NCBI GenBank assembly: GCA_002399235.1 | Contig: DHDH01000032.1 | Coordinates: 33,462-39,107 of the forward strand | Length of the DNA stretch: 5,646 nucleotides | Direction: 5' to 3' | From: Firmicutes bacterium UBA4881 | GTDB lineage: Bacteria; Bacillota; DTU065 | In this document: positions 1-4,640 of the stretch, one piece after another | Layout of the letters: the number at the start of each line of letters is the position of its first letter | Numbering within the stretch: the stretch's first letter is position 1 | Position numbers and translations under genes: made by a program | The notes under the pieces: generated by a model | The model's input: only the letters and a program-made list of their open reading frames with translations | The model's database searches: none | What the model was told of the DNA's origin: nothing

Positions 1-770
1 GCACCGCCAAATTCTGCTAGACGGTCCTGGCGCATAATACCATCAATAATATTGCTTTCCCCAATGAATCCTGCTACAAAGGCGTTTGCTGGTTCGTTGT
101 AAATCATCTCTGGTGTACCAATCTGTTGGATTTCTCCATCCTTCATAACCACGACAGTATCGGACATAGAAAGAGCTTCTTCTTGGTCATGGGTAACAAA
201 GACAAAGGTGATACCTAACTGTTTTTGCATGTTTTTAAGTTCATGTTGCATTTCTCGACGTAATTTTAGATCTAAGGCTGCTAGGGGTTCATCGAGCAGA
301 AGCACTTCTGGTTCATTTACCAGAGCTCTGGCAATGGCCACCCGTTGTTGTTGACCACCACTAAGGGAATCCACTTCCCTTTTTTCAAAGCCTTTTAGAT
401 TAACCAATTCCAACATTTTGCTTACTTTCTGGCGAATGGTCTGTTCCTCGAGTTTTTTTATGCGTAGACCAAAGGCAATATTTTCGTAAACATCTAGATG
501 AGAAAACAATGCATAACGCTGGAAAATGGTATTTACCTGTCGTTTATAAGAGGGAACATTACTAATATCCTTGCCATTGAACCAAATCGTTCCACTCGTA
601 GGTTGTTCAAAACCTCCGATCAAACGCAAAGTGGTAGTTTTACCACATCCGCTTGGCCCTAAAAGGGTTACAAATTCATTCTTTTTAATACATAGATTCA
701 TATCTGCCAGTGCCATTGTTTCATCAAATGTTTTGGATACTCCCTTAAGTTGAACAATGTTTTCAGGCAT
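1..770 (-). CDS. potA: Spermidine/putrescine ABC transporter ATP-binding protein PotA (3' part outside window)
   Basis: This is the ATPase subunit that powers polyamine import from the cytoplasmic face of a PotABCD-type transporter. The visible 256 residues contain the full ABC nucleotide-binding domain: Walker A GPSGCGKT (38-45), Q-loop glutamine 84 in FQRYALF, signature LSGGQ (136-140), Walker B VLLLDEP (156-162), D-loop ALD (165-167) and switch histidine 194 in VTHDQEEA. The C-terminal TOBE-like regulatory domain expected in this family (usual length about 350-380 residues) lies beyond the left edge. The ATG at 768-770 is preceded on the minus strand by AAAGGGGG at about 7 nt, so the start is firm. 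The gene starts 22 nt after the stop of the XRE/cupin regulator and is presumably co-transcribed with it; potB, potC and potD would be expected further left. Sequence alone cannot exclude another substrate of the CUT1/MOI ATPase group, but the FQRYALF, YENIAFGL and LDLKLRREMQ stretches and the regulator context favour PotA. Confidence 0.93.
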   Translation of the reverse strand, partial: MPENIVQLKGVSKTFDETMALADMNLCIKKNEFVTLLGPSGCGKTTTLRLIGGFEQPTSGTIWFNGKDISNVPSYKRQVNTIFQRYALFSHLDVYENIAFGLRIKKLEEQTIRQKVSKMLELVNLKGFEKREVDSLSGGQQQRVAIARALVNEPEVLLLDEPLAALDLKLRREMQHELKNMQKQLGITFVFVTHDQEEALSMSDTVVVMKDGEIQQIGTPEMIYNEPANAFVAGFIGESNIIDGIMRQDRLAEFGG

Positions 771-792
771 TACAGTTCCCCCTTTCTAAGAT

Positions 793-1332
793 TTAAAAAC
801 TAGGTGGTGAGGATACCCACAACACACTAGCTGGTTTTTCGCTTGGGTTCGAAATAAAATGGCCTGCTTGCGCAGTAAAATAAAAAGCTTCGCCAGAACG
901 GACTCGTACCTTTTTGGGGCCAAAGTGAAGTTTAATTTGTCCCTTTAACACATAACCAAATTCTTCCCCATCATGGGGATGATCAAAAGCAGTTTGACCG
1001 TGGGGTCCAAGGTGAACAATAATGGGTTCCATGGCGTTTTTTTGGGCATTAGGAATAATCCAATGAATTTCATTTTGCAATTCCTCGTTTGTCTTTACTG
1101 AGACATCATTCTTGGTAAAGGCAATTTTTTCTGGTAATTCATCGTTAAAGAAATCAGATAAATTAGTTCCTAGAGCCTCTAAAATGTCCACTAGGGTGGC
1201 AATGGAAGGGGAAGTGAGTTCCCGTTCTACTTGAGATATAAAACCCTTGGACAACTCACAACGGTCCGCCAACTCCTCTTGAGTCAAGTTATGTTGCAAG
1301 CGTAATCGTCTGATTTTTTCGCCAATATTCAT
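793..1332 (-). CDS. XRE-family transcriptional regulator with C-terminal cupin domain
   Basis: This 179-residue protein is a DNA-binding regulator of the HTH_3 plus cupin_2 architecture, the type to which PuuR belongs. Residues about 6-62 form the XRE helix-turn-helix, with LTQEELADRCELSKGFIS (16-33) as the helix 2 to helix 3 region. Residues about 105-176 form a small-molecule-sensing cupin barrel: motif 1 contains H118, H120, E123 and E124 before FGYVLKG, and motif 2 contains GEAFYF and H158. The length is normal for the family. The ATG at 1330-1332 has only a modest GTGGTG-like ribosome binding site. The gene lies directly upstream of potA with a 22-nt gap, so it most likely controls the polyamine-transport operon, including itself. 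That polyamines are the ligand is an inference from context, not shown by the sequence. A good promoter and a palindrome suited to autoregulation lie upstream. Confidence 0.92.
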   Translation of the reverse strand: MNIGEKIRRLRLQHNLTQEELADRCELSKGFISQVERELTSPSIATLVDILEALGTNLSDFFNDELPEKIAFTKNDVSVKTNEELQNEIHWIIPNAQKNAMEPIIVHLGPHGQTAFDHPHDGEEFGYVLKGQIKLHFGPKKVRVRSGEAFYFTAQAGHFISNPSEKPASVLWVSSPPSF

Positions 1333-1364
1333 CCGAGTTCACCACTTTTTAGGTATTGTCATAT

Positions 1365-1379
1365 TAAACCTTAGGTTTA
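1365..1379. promoter_or_regulatory. Candidate operator: palindrome TAAACC-TTA-GGTTTA
   Basis: Six-base perfect inverted arms (1365-1370 and 1374-1379) are separated by 3 nt. The site lies about 11-26 nt downstream of the predicted transcription start of the regulator-potA operon, where a bound repressor would block transcription. XRE/cupin regulators commonly bind such short palindromes in their own leaders, so autoregulation is a reasonable inference. A further identical half-site, TAGGTTTA, occurs at 1467-1474, upstream of the -35 box. Binding is not shown. Confidence 0.45.
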
Positions 1380-1397
1380 CAATCACTAAACAAATGT

Positions 1398-1426
1398 ATT
1401 TTAACTACTCAGAGAAAGAATGTCAA
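1398..1426 (-). promoter_or_regulatory. Sigma-A-type promoter of the regulator-potA operon
   Basis: Read on the minus strand, a perfect -35 box TTGACA (1421-1426) is followed after exactly 17 nt by TAAAAT (1398-1403), which matches five of six consensus positions of the -10 box. Transcription would begin near 1390, leaving a leader of about 60 nt before the regulator's ATG. The orientation and distance fit no other gene in the window. Confidence 0.8.
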
Positions 1427-1532
1427 TACCTTTGCTAGTATAAGATCTGCAACAGATTAGATGTTCTAGGTTTAAAGGCTAAAGATTTGGAGATTTTAGA
1501 GGAATAAAAGGAATAAGTAAACAGGTTTTGCA

Positions 1533-1664
1533 ATGGAGGATGGGAGTACCTTAAGAAATTATGTGGCCAATTTTTATGATGTTGATGAATCTGATTTGTC
1601 TATTGAAGGCGCCATAGATACGTTAGGAAATCTTCTTTTTAAGTTTCCTTTCATAAAGAATTAG
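1533..1664 (+). CDS. Small orphan open frame, 43 codons
   Basis: An ATG frame runs from 1533 to a TAG at 1662-1664. It would encode an acidic 43-residue peptide with the central stretch NFYDVDESDLSIEGAIDTLG, ending in a short hydrophobic-basic tail. I do not recognise it. There is no convincing Shine-Dalgarno within 15 nt of the ATG, and an in-frame stop lies five codons upstream (1518-1520). Its amino-acid composition is more protein-like than random AT-rich DNA, so it may be the surviving piece of a decayed gene. No neighbour suggests a role. Apart from it and the promoter elements, 1333-1740 shows nothing recognisable. Confidence 0.25.
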   Translation: MEDGSTLRNYVANFYDVDESDLSIEGAIDTLGNLLFKFPFIKN

Positions 1665-1752
1665 ACCTAGAACTGGGTTTGATATTAAGGTTGTTGTAAA
1701 GCTATGTAGGTGCGACAGTCATTGTTGTGTTATTTTAGGACGGAAAAGTGGG

Positions 1753-1775
1753 TGAGAGGAAGGTTCTCCCTCTCA
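1753..1775. repeat. Hairpin TGAGAGG / CCTCTCA
   Basis: Perfect 7-bp arms (1753-1759 and 1769-1775) enclose a 9-nt loop. No T-run follows on either strand, so it is not an intrinsic terminator. It lies 8 nt before a larger hairpin at 1784-1847, and its CTCTC strand could pair alternatively with the GAGAG of that hairpin's left arm. Confidence 0.5.
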
Positions 1776-1783
1776 TAATCAAG

Positions 1784-1847
1784 AAGAGAGACCCCACAAC
1801 TATCCGATAAGATGGGTTAAAAACCCATAGGAAGTGAGGTCTCTCTT
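1784..1847 (+). repeat. Nested hairpin that covers the ribosome binding site of a 16-codon frame
   Basis: The outer arms (1784-1797 and 1834-1847) are 14 nt long and pair at 13 positions, the single mismatch being C1794 opposite A1837. Inside lies a second perfect stem, ATGGGTT (1812-1818) with AACCCAT (1822-1828), around a 3-nt loop. The outer right arm contains GTGAGG, a plausible Shine-Dalgarno 8 nt before the ATG at 1848, so folding of the RNA would hide the translation start. Leaders of insertion-sequence transposases are known to use such a fold against read-through expression. An old element end or a miniature palindromic element is therefore possible, but no transposase is recognisable. 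Confidence 0.55.
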
Positions 1848-1894
1848 ATGCTATTGATTCAATATATCGAAAGAAGAATTCTTAATATCGTTAC

Positions 1895-2170
1895 TTGAAG
1901 AAAATACTAAAAGACGAATTAAATGGTGTACGCATTGATATCTGTAGAGCTATTGTGGGGAAGAAGACAAATATACTAAAGAAAACCCTGAAGAAAGAGA
2001 AGGCTGAGTTTCAGAAAGAAACAAGACTAACCAAGATTGAGACATTTCTTGATGTACCTCTGGATTATCTGGTTGCAGTTACTTGCAAAAAGGAATATGG
2101 AAGCCCGATTAAAACATTCTGTATTAAGGTAAGCTCTAAAAAGGATAAAACTGAGCTTTTTAAATTGTAA
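1895..2170 (+). CDS. Unrecognised lysine-rich open frame, 91 codons (possibly a decayed gene)
   Basis: This frame would encode a basic 91-residue protein with a Lys/Glu-rich, probably helical first half (about residues 23-48) and a more globular second half containing FLDVPLDYLVAVTCKKEYG (51-69). I do not recognise it. The only available start at its beginning is a TTG at 1895 with no ribosome binding site, and an in-frame stop lies three codons before it (1883-1885). An ATG at 1848, with a good but hairpin-hidden Shine-Dalgarno, opens a 16-codon frame (1848-1898) that ends in a TGA overlapping this TTG in another frame. A single-base indel would join the two into about 107 residues. No slippery sequence is seen in the overlap, so programmed frameshifting is unlikely. 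It may be a frameshifted relic rather than a working gene. It ends 31 nt before the radical SAM gene. Confidence 0.35.
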   Translation: MKKILKDELNGVRIDICRAIVGKKTNILKKTLKKEKAEFQKETRLTKIETFLDVPLDYLVAVTCKKEYGSPIKTFCIKVSSKKDKTELFKL

Positions 2171-2201
2171 TTTGGTTCGGGCTGTTTTGAGGAGTGATAG
2201 T

Positions 2202-3137
2202 GTGAGGTGGAACGTTAAAAGGTACCATACCCTAGACTATGAAATGAAGCAAACCTTTGGGCAGAAGATTATTAAACTCTCGCTTGATGGAGGATTTACC
2301 TGTCCAAACCGAGATGGTCTGATTAGTGATAAAGGATGCATTTTTTGTAGCGAAATGGGTACCGGAGAGTTCGCCGGGAGAAGAAACTTAAGTATTACTG
2401 AGCAAATTGCTCAGCAAAAGCAGATGTTATCTACCAAGTGGCCTTCTGGTAAGTATATAGCTTATTTTCAAAATTTCACCAATACTTACGCCCCGGTAGA
2501 GAAATTACAAGAGTTATATTTAGAAGCACTTTCAGCAACCGATATTGTGGGGCTCGCCATTGCCACTAGGCCCGATTGCCTGCCACCCAAAGTGTTAGAT
2601 TTACTTGGCAATTTGGCTGAGACCAACTATTTATGGGTAGAACTTGGTCTCCAGACTATTCATAAAAGCTCTGCTACCTTTATTCGCAGAGGCTACGACC
2701 TTGATTGTTTTATTGATACGGTAAATAGATTAAAAGAGAGAAACATTAGGGTTGTAGTACACCTTATTTTAGGGCTTCCTGGAGAAAGCATCGAAGATAT
2801 GATAGAAACTGTAAAGTTTATAGGTAACTTAGGAGTATGGGGAGTTAAGCTGCATTTATTACATATTCTTAGAGATACAGATCTTTATGAGTATTATCGC
2901 CTTAACCCATTCCCCCTACTTAGTAGAGAGCAATATATAAGCATTGTCTGTGATGCCTTAGAGCTTCTTCCACCAGCAGTAGTAGTACACCGCGTTACAG
3001 GCGATGGAGCTAAGTATCTTTTAGAAGCACCTAAGTGGAGCTTAGATAAGCTTAGAGTATTATCTGGAATCGATAAGGAATTAGCTAGAAGAGATTCTTG
3101 CCAAGGAAGTAGGTATCACGAGGCATCAATTATGTAA
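2202..3137 (+). CDS. TIGR01212-family radical SAM protein (YtqA/YhcC-like)
   Basis: This is a 311-residue radical S-adenosylmethionine enzyme of the family represented by Bacillus YtqA and E. coli YhcC; its substrate is not established. Residues in order: the N-terminal family signature WNVKRYHTLDYE (3-14), then the iron-sulfur-cluster cysteines C34, C46 and C49 in CPNRDG...GCIFC, the family's unusual long first spacing (11 residues between the first two). These are followed by the barrel segments YFQNFTNTYA, IATRPDCLP, WVELGLQT and HLILGLPGE, and the C-terminal HRVTGDGAKYLLEAPKW. Length and motif order are normal and no key residue is missing. The open frame extends upstream to a TTG at 2172, but GAGGAG at 2189-2194 sits 7 nt before the GTG at 2202, and homologues begin near this point, so I choose the GTG. 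No clear promoter is seen close by, and read-through from the 1848-2170 region is possible. Confidence 0.93.
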   Translation: MRWNVKRYHTLDYEMKQTFGQKIIKLSLDGGFTCPNRDGLISDKGCIFCSEMGTGEFAGRRNLSITEQIAQQKQMLSTKWPSGKYIAYFQNFTNTYAPVEKLQELYLEALSATDIVGLAIATRPDCLPPKVLDLLGNLAETNYLWVELGLQTIHKSSATFIRRGYDLDCFIDTVNRLKERNIRVVVHLILGLPGESIEDMIETVKFIGNLGVWGVKLHLLHILRDTDLYEYYRLNPFPLLSREQYISIVCDALELLPPAVVVHRVTGDGAKYLLEAPKWSLDKLRVLSGIDKELARRDSCQGSRYHEASIM

Positions 3138-3198
3138 TAATTTAGTTAGCAATCAGCTCACAAGGAATTCGCTTCTTGCTTTATAGCTACCTTTTCGG

Positions 3199-3227
3199 AT
3201 AACTGTGCAACAATGTTCTACAGTTAT
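3199..3227 (+). terminator. Weak terminator-like hairpin after the radical SAM gene
   Basis: ATAACTGT (3199-3206) and ACAGTTAT (3220-3227) form a perfect but AT-rich 8-bp stem with a 13-nt loop, followed by a broken pyrimidine tract (TTCTTTACCTTT). It lies 62 nt after the radical SAM stop. The weak stem and interrupted T-run make it a marginal intrinsic terminator. Confidence 0.35.
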
Positions 3228-3293
3228 TTCTTTACCTTTACTTGTTAATATGGAAAAGTATAAGTAATCGTGATCTGCTTATAAGTGAGCGCT

Positions 3294-3334
3294 GTTCTAA
3301 CTAAAGTCACTGTATGTTATACTTTAATTAGAAC
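3294..3334. repeat. 41-bp inverted repeat over the mntA promoter
   Basis: The 13-nt arms GTTCTAACTAAAG (3294-3306) and CTTTAATTAGAAC (3322-3334) are complementary at 12 positions, the mismatch being C3301 against A3327. A 15-nt spacer separates them. The left arm contains the presumed -35 box and the right arm begins inside the -10 box. A TTAATTA in the right arm (3324-3330) is repeated at 3336-3342. The placement is that of an operator, probably for autoregulation of the toxin-antitoxin pair, though neither encoded protein has an evident DNA-binding domain. Confidence 0.6.
3295..3323 (+). promoter_or_regulatory. Extended -10 promoter of mntA-hepT
   Basis: TATACT (3318-3323) is preceded by TG at 3315-3316, giving an extended -10 element. 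The -35 position, 17 nt upstream, holds the weak TTCTAA (3295-3300). Transcription would start near 3330, leaving a leader of about 38 nt. The extended -10 compensates for the poor -35 box. Confidence 0.55.
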
Positions 3335-3367
3335 CTTAATTACTTGAGCTAAAGGTGTGAAATAAGC

Positions 3368-3772
3368 ATGGAAAAGACTGGTATGATACTCGATATTGTA
3401 AAGAAGTATGAGCTTTATCTACTTGTATATTTTGGTAGTTATATGACCGAGTTTTACCATGCTGAAAGTGATATTGATATAGCTTTTTTAGCAAAGAAGC
3501 CCTTAAGCAGTAAAGAGAAGGTTAGCTTGTTTGAAGATTTAATTATCTATCACCGGAAGAGCGAGATTGATCTAGTCGACTTGCAAACAGCAGATCCTAT
3601 CCTACGCTATGAAATTGGGTCCAAAGGAAGACTAATATATGAGGCAGAAGAAGGTCTATTTGAGCGTTATTCGCTATATTACCTAAAGCGGATCTACGAG
3701 TTAAAACCAATTATTCAAGAAGAGATGAACGCGCTAAAGCAAGCAGTGAGGGATGTGATAGACAATGCTTGA
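3368..3772 (+). CDS. mntA: MntA-type nucleotidyltransferase antitoxin (MNT domain)
   Basis: This 134-residue minimal nucleotidyltransferase is the antitoxin of a HEPN/MNT module. In the characterised Shewanella oneidensis pair, MntA inactivates HepT by transferring AMP groups to a tyrosine next to the HEPN active site. The catalytic GSx10DxD motif is intact: G23, S24, D35 and D37 in FGSYMTEFYHAESDID. A third acidic residue is available in EIDLVDL (D68 or D71). The C-terminal part, about 98-130, is helical and charged. Length is normal for the family. AAAGGTG upstream serves as ribosome binding site at about 10 nt. The stop overlaps the start of hepT by 8 nt, so the two are translationally coupled. 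A promoter inside an inverted repeat lies directly upstream. A degraded copy of the end of this gene lies at 4395-4515. Confidence 0.9.
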   Translation: MEKTGMILDIVKKYELYLLVYFGSYMTEFYHAESDIDIAFLAKKPLSSKEKVSLFEDLIIYHRKSEIDLVDLQTADPILRYEIGSKGRLIYEAEEGLFERYSLYYLKRIYELKPIIQEEMNALKQAVRDVIDNA

Positions 3773-4193
3773 TAATATAGTAATTTGTCGCAAGTTAGCT
3801 GTATTAATTTCCTACTACAAAGAGCTTCAAGAACTAACAGGGAATCTTACCCTTGATGAGTACTTAAATACTTTACAGGCAAAAAGGGCTATCGAGCGCG
3901 AAATTCAGCTAATCGTAGAGTGTGCAACCGATATCAATAACATGATCCTAAAAAAACTAAAACAAGGGCCATCTCAAGACTATTTTAATTCCTTTATTAA
4001 TCTAGCGGAGAATAATATAATACCAATGGATTTTGCGCTTATCATTGCACCATCCACTGGGCTTAGAAATATTTTAGTTCATGAGTATCAACAGGTTGAC
4101 GACAAGATTGTTTATCACTCAATTACTAAGGTGCTAAATTCTTATAGAGAATATATTAAATTGATATCTGACTACTTAGATTGTGGAGTTTAG
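3765..4193 (+). CDS. hepT: HepT-like ribonuclease toxin (HEPN domain, DUF86 family)
   Basis: This 142-residue, mainly helical protein is the toxin of the pair, a HEPN-fold RNase that cleaves RNA when not neutralised. The active-site motif Rx4HxY is complete as R101, H106 and Y108 in RNILVHEY. The tyrosine corresponds to the residue that MntA modifies in the studied system. The N-terminal VICRKLAVLISYYKEL (6-21) is the typical first helix of the family. Length is normal. The ATG at 3765 lies inside the end of mntA (8-nt overlap). A GAGGG sequence 12 nt upstream is a rather distant ribosome binding site, so translation probably depends on coupling to mntA and keeps toxin from being made without antitoxin. 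The overlap and shared promoter make co-transcription near certain. The actual RNA target is unknown. A terminator follows at 4298. Confidence 0.9.
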   Translation: MLDNIVICRKLAVLISYYKELQELTGNLTLDEYLNTLQAKRAIEREIQLIVECATDINNMILKKLKQGPSQDYFNSFINLAENNIIPMDFALIIAPSTGLRNILVHEYQQVDDKIVYHSITKVLNSYREYIKLISDYLDCGV

Positions 4194-4297
4194 TAAGGTT
4201 ACCCGGTAGTAGTTATCAATGCCTGATCTAGTGAGCAGCCTAATAATTTTAGATACTTTGGCAAAGCTTGAAATTAAATTGAAGATAATTTGACTTC

Positions 4298-4328
4298 ACC
4301 CACGACTAAATTCGTGGGTTTTTGTTTT
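4298..4328 (+). terminator. Rho-independent terminator of the mntA-hepT operon
   Basis: ACCCACGA (4298-4305) and TCGTGGGT (4312-4319) form a perfect 8-bp GC-rich stem with a 6-nt loop, followed by TTTTGTTTT. It ends the toxin-antitoxin transcript about 105 nt after the hepT stop. Similar CCCACGA hairpins also occur at ends of IS200/IS605-type elements, but there is no transposase here, so a terminator is the simpler reading. The 4194-4297 stretch holds nothing else recognisable. Confidence 0.85.
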
Positions 4329-4394
4329 GAAAATCAACTATCAATGCTTAGGGGGTAAGGGGTTTCTGCTAACTTTATAAAGACTTTTTAGCAT

Positions 4395-4515
4395 ATACTA
4401 TTTAACTGGTGCACGAGCAGCTTGACAGAAAAGAGCTTGTTTGAGTGTATGGGCTCCATAACATAAAGCGCATCAAAAATTAAGGCGATTTTTGAAAAAA
4501 ATAGTCATACATAAA
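4395..4515 (+). pseudogene. Decayed mntA-like fragment (C-terminal part)
   Basis: This stretch is homologous to the end of the intact mntA. Bases 4440-4474 align with 3659-3694 with one single-base gap and 27 of 36 positions identical. Frame-corrected translation gives TEKSLFEC, then YGLHNIKRI, then KAIFEK, against AEEGLFER, YSLYYLKRI and KPIIQEE in the intact protein. Weaker similarity reaches back to about 4395 (YLTG against YEIG). Reading is broken by stops and by at least one deleted base. Nothing of the catalytic GSx10DxD part is recognisable, so the fragment cannot be functional. It lies directly in front of a hepT-like fragment, in the same order as the living module. The 3' boundary is approximate. 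Confidence 0.7.
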
Positions 4516-4527
4516 AAAGTGAAGCCT

Positions 4528-4590
4528 ATTGACGAGGTTAATGGTATGATTTGCCGAAAGTTATCTACATTGATGATCTACTAAAAAGTA
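4528..4590 (+). pseudogene. Decayed hepT-like fragment (N-terminal part)
   Basis: Bases 4549-4588 align without gaps to 3783-3822 of the intact hepT, with 30 of 40 positions identical. The frame reads IDEVNGMICRKLSTLMIY and then meets a TAA (4582-4584) where the living gene has a TAC tyrosine codon; a K codon follows in both. The start codon position holds ATT instead of ATG. Similarity fades after about 4590 and the catalytic Rx4HxY region is absent. It is the truncated, inactive beginning of a toxin gene, following the mntA-like fragment in collinear order. Confidence 0.75.
4542..4550 (+). promoter_or_regulatory. Possible extended -10 element for the glycosidase-like gene
   Basis: TGGTATGAT (4542-4550) matches an extended -10 element (TGn plus TATGAT, five of six consensus positions), but no good -35 box lies 16-18 nt upstream. 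Transcription would begin near 4557, inside the hepT relic, giving a leader of about 84 nt that carries the cre-like site. This is a weak candidate. Confidence 0.3.
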
Positions 4591-4610
4591 AATCAAACTG
4601 CACGCAAAAC

Positions 4611-4624
4611 TGTAAACGATTAAA
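4611..4624 (+). promoter_or_regulatory. cre-like / LacI-type operator upstream of the glycosidase-like gene
   Basis: TGTAAACGATTAAA agrees with the catabolite-responsive consensus TGWNANCGNTNWCA at all but one position (A in place of C at position 13). It also has the central CG and partial dyad symmetry of LacI/GalR operators. It ends 2 nt before the Shine-Dalgarno, where bound CcpA or a local LacI-type repressor would act as a roadblock. A carbohydrate-related gene downstream makes this sensible. Confidence 0.5.
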
Positions 4625-4640
4625 CTAAGGAGGAGCACAT

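Larger units (their letters stand above)
1351..1431. repeat. Inverted pair AGGTATTG / CAATACCT bracketing the operon promoter
   Basis: AGGTATTG at 1351-1358 is repeated in inverted orientation at 1424-1431. Counting three more bases, the two copies match at 10 of 11 positions. The right copy overlaps the -35 box and the left copy lies in the leader. Such a pair could be a two-site operator, but an 8-bp match may also be chance. Confidence 0.3.

Noticed and set aside
571..753. 60-codon open frame on the plus strand
   Set aside because: It lies wholly antisense to the well-supported potA coding sequence, has no ribosome binding site and shows no protein family.
1740..1850. Riboswitch or T-box leader
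   Set aside because: No conserved T-box, SAM, preQ1, ZTP or cyclic-di-GMP core motif is seen, no terminator with a T-run follows, and the downstream frame is not a recognisable regulated gene.
1880..1900. Programmed frameshift joining the 16-codon frame to the 91-codon frame
   Set aside because: The overlap has no slippery heptamer such as A AAA AAG and no suitably placed downstream structure, so a mutational indel is the simpler explanation.
4298..4328. Hairpin as the end of an IS200/IS605 element
   Set aside because: The stem resembles such ends, but no TnpA, TnpB or relic of either is present, and the T-tract after a toxin-antitoxin operon fits a terminator.
4214..4347. 9-bp direct repeat TATCAATGC at 4214-4222 and 4339-4347 flanking the terminator, like a target-site duplication
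   Set aside because: A 9-bp repeat within several hundred AT-rich bases is expected by chance about half the time, and the enclosed segment has no inverted ends or transposase.
4385..4400. TATACT near 4395 as a promoter for the glycosidase-like gene
   Set aside because: No -35 box at the right distance and no TG extension. It lies in the mntA-like relic, about 245 nt before the gene.
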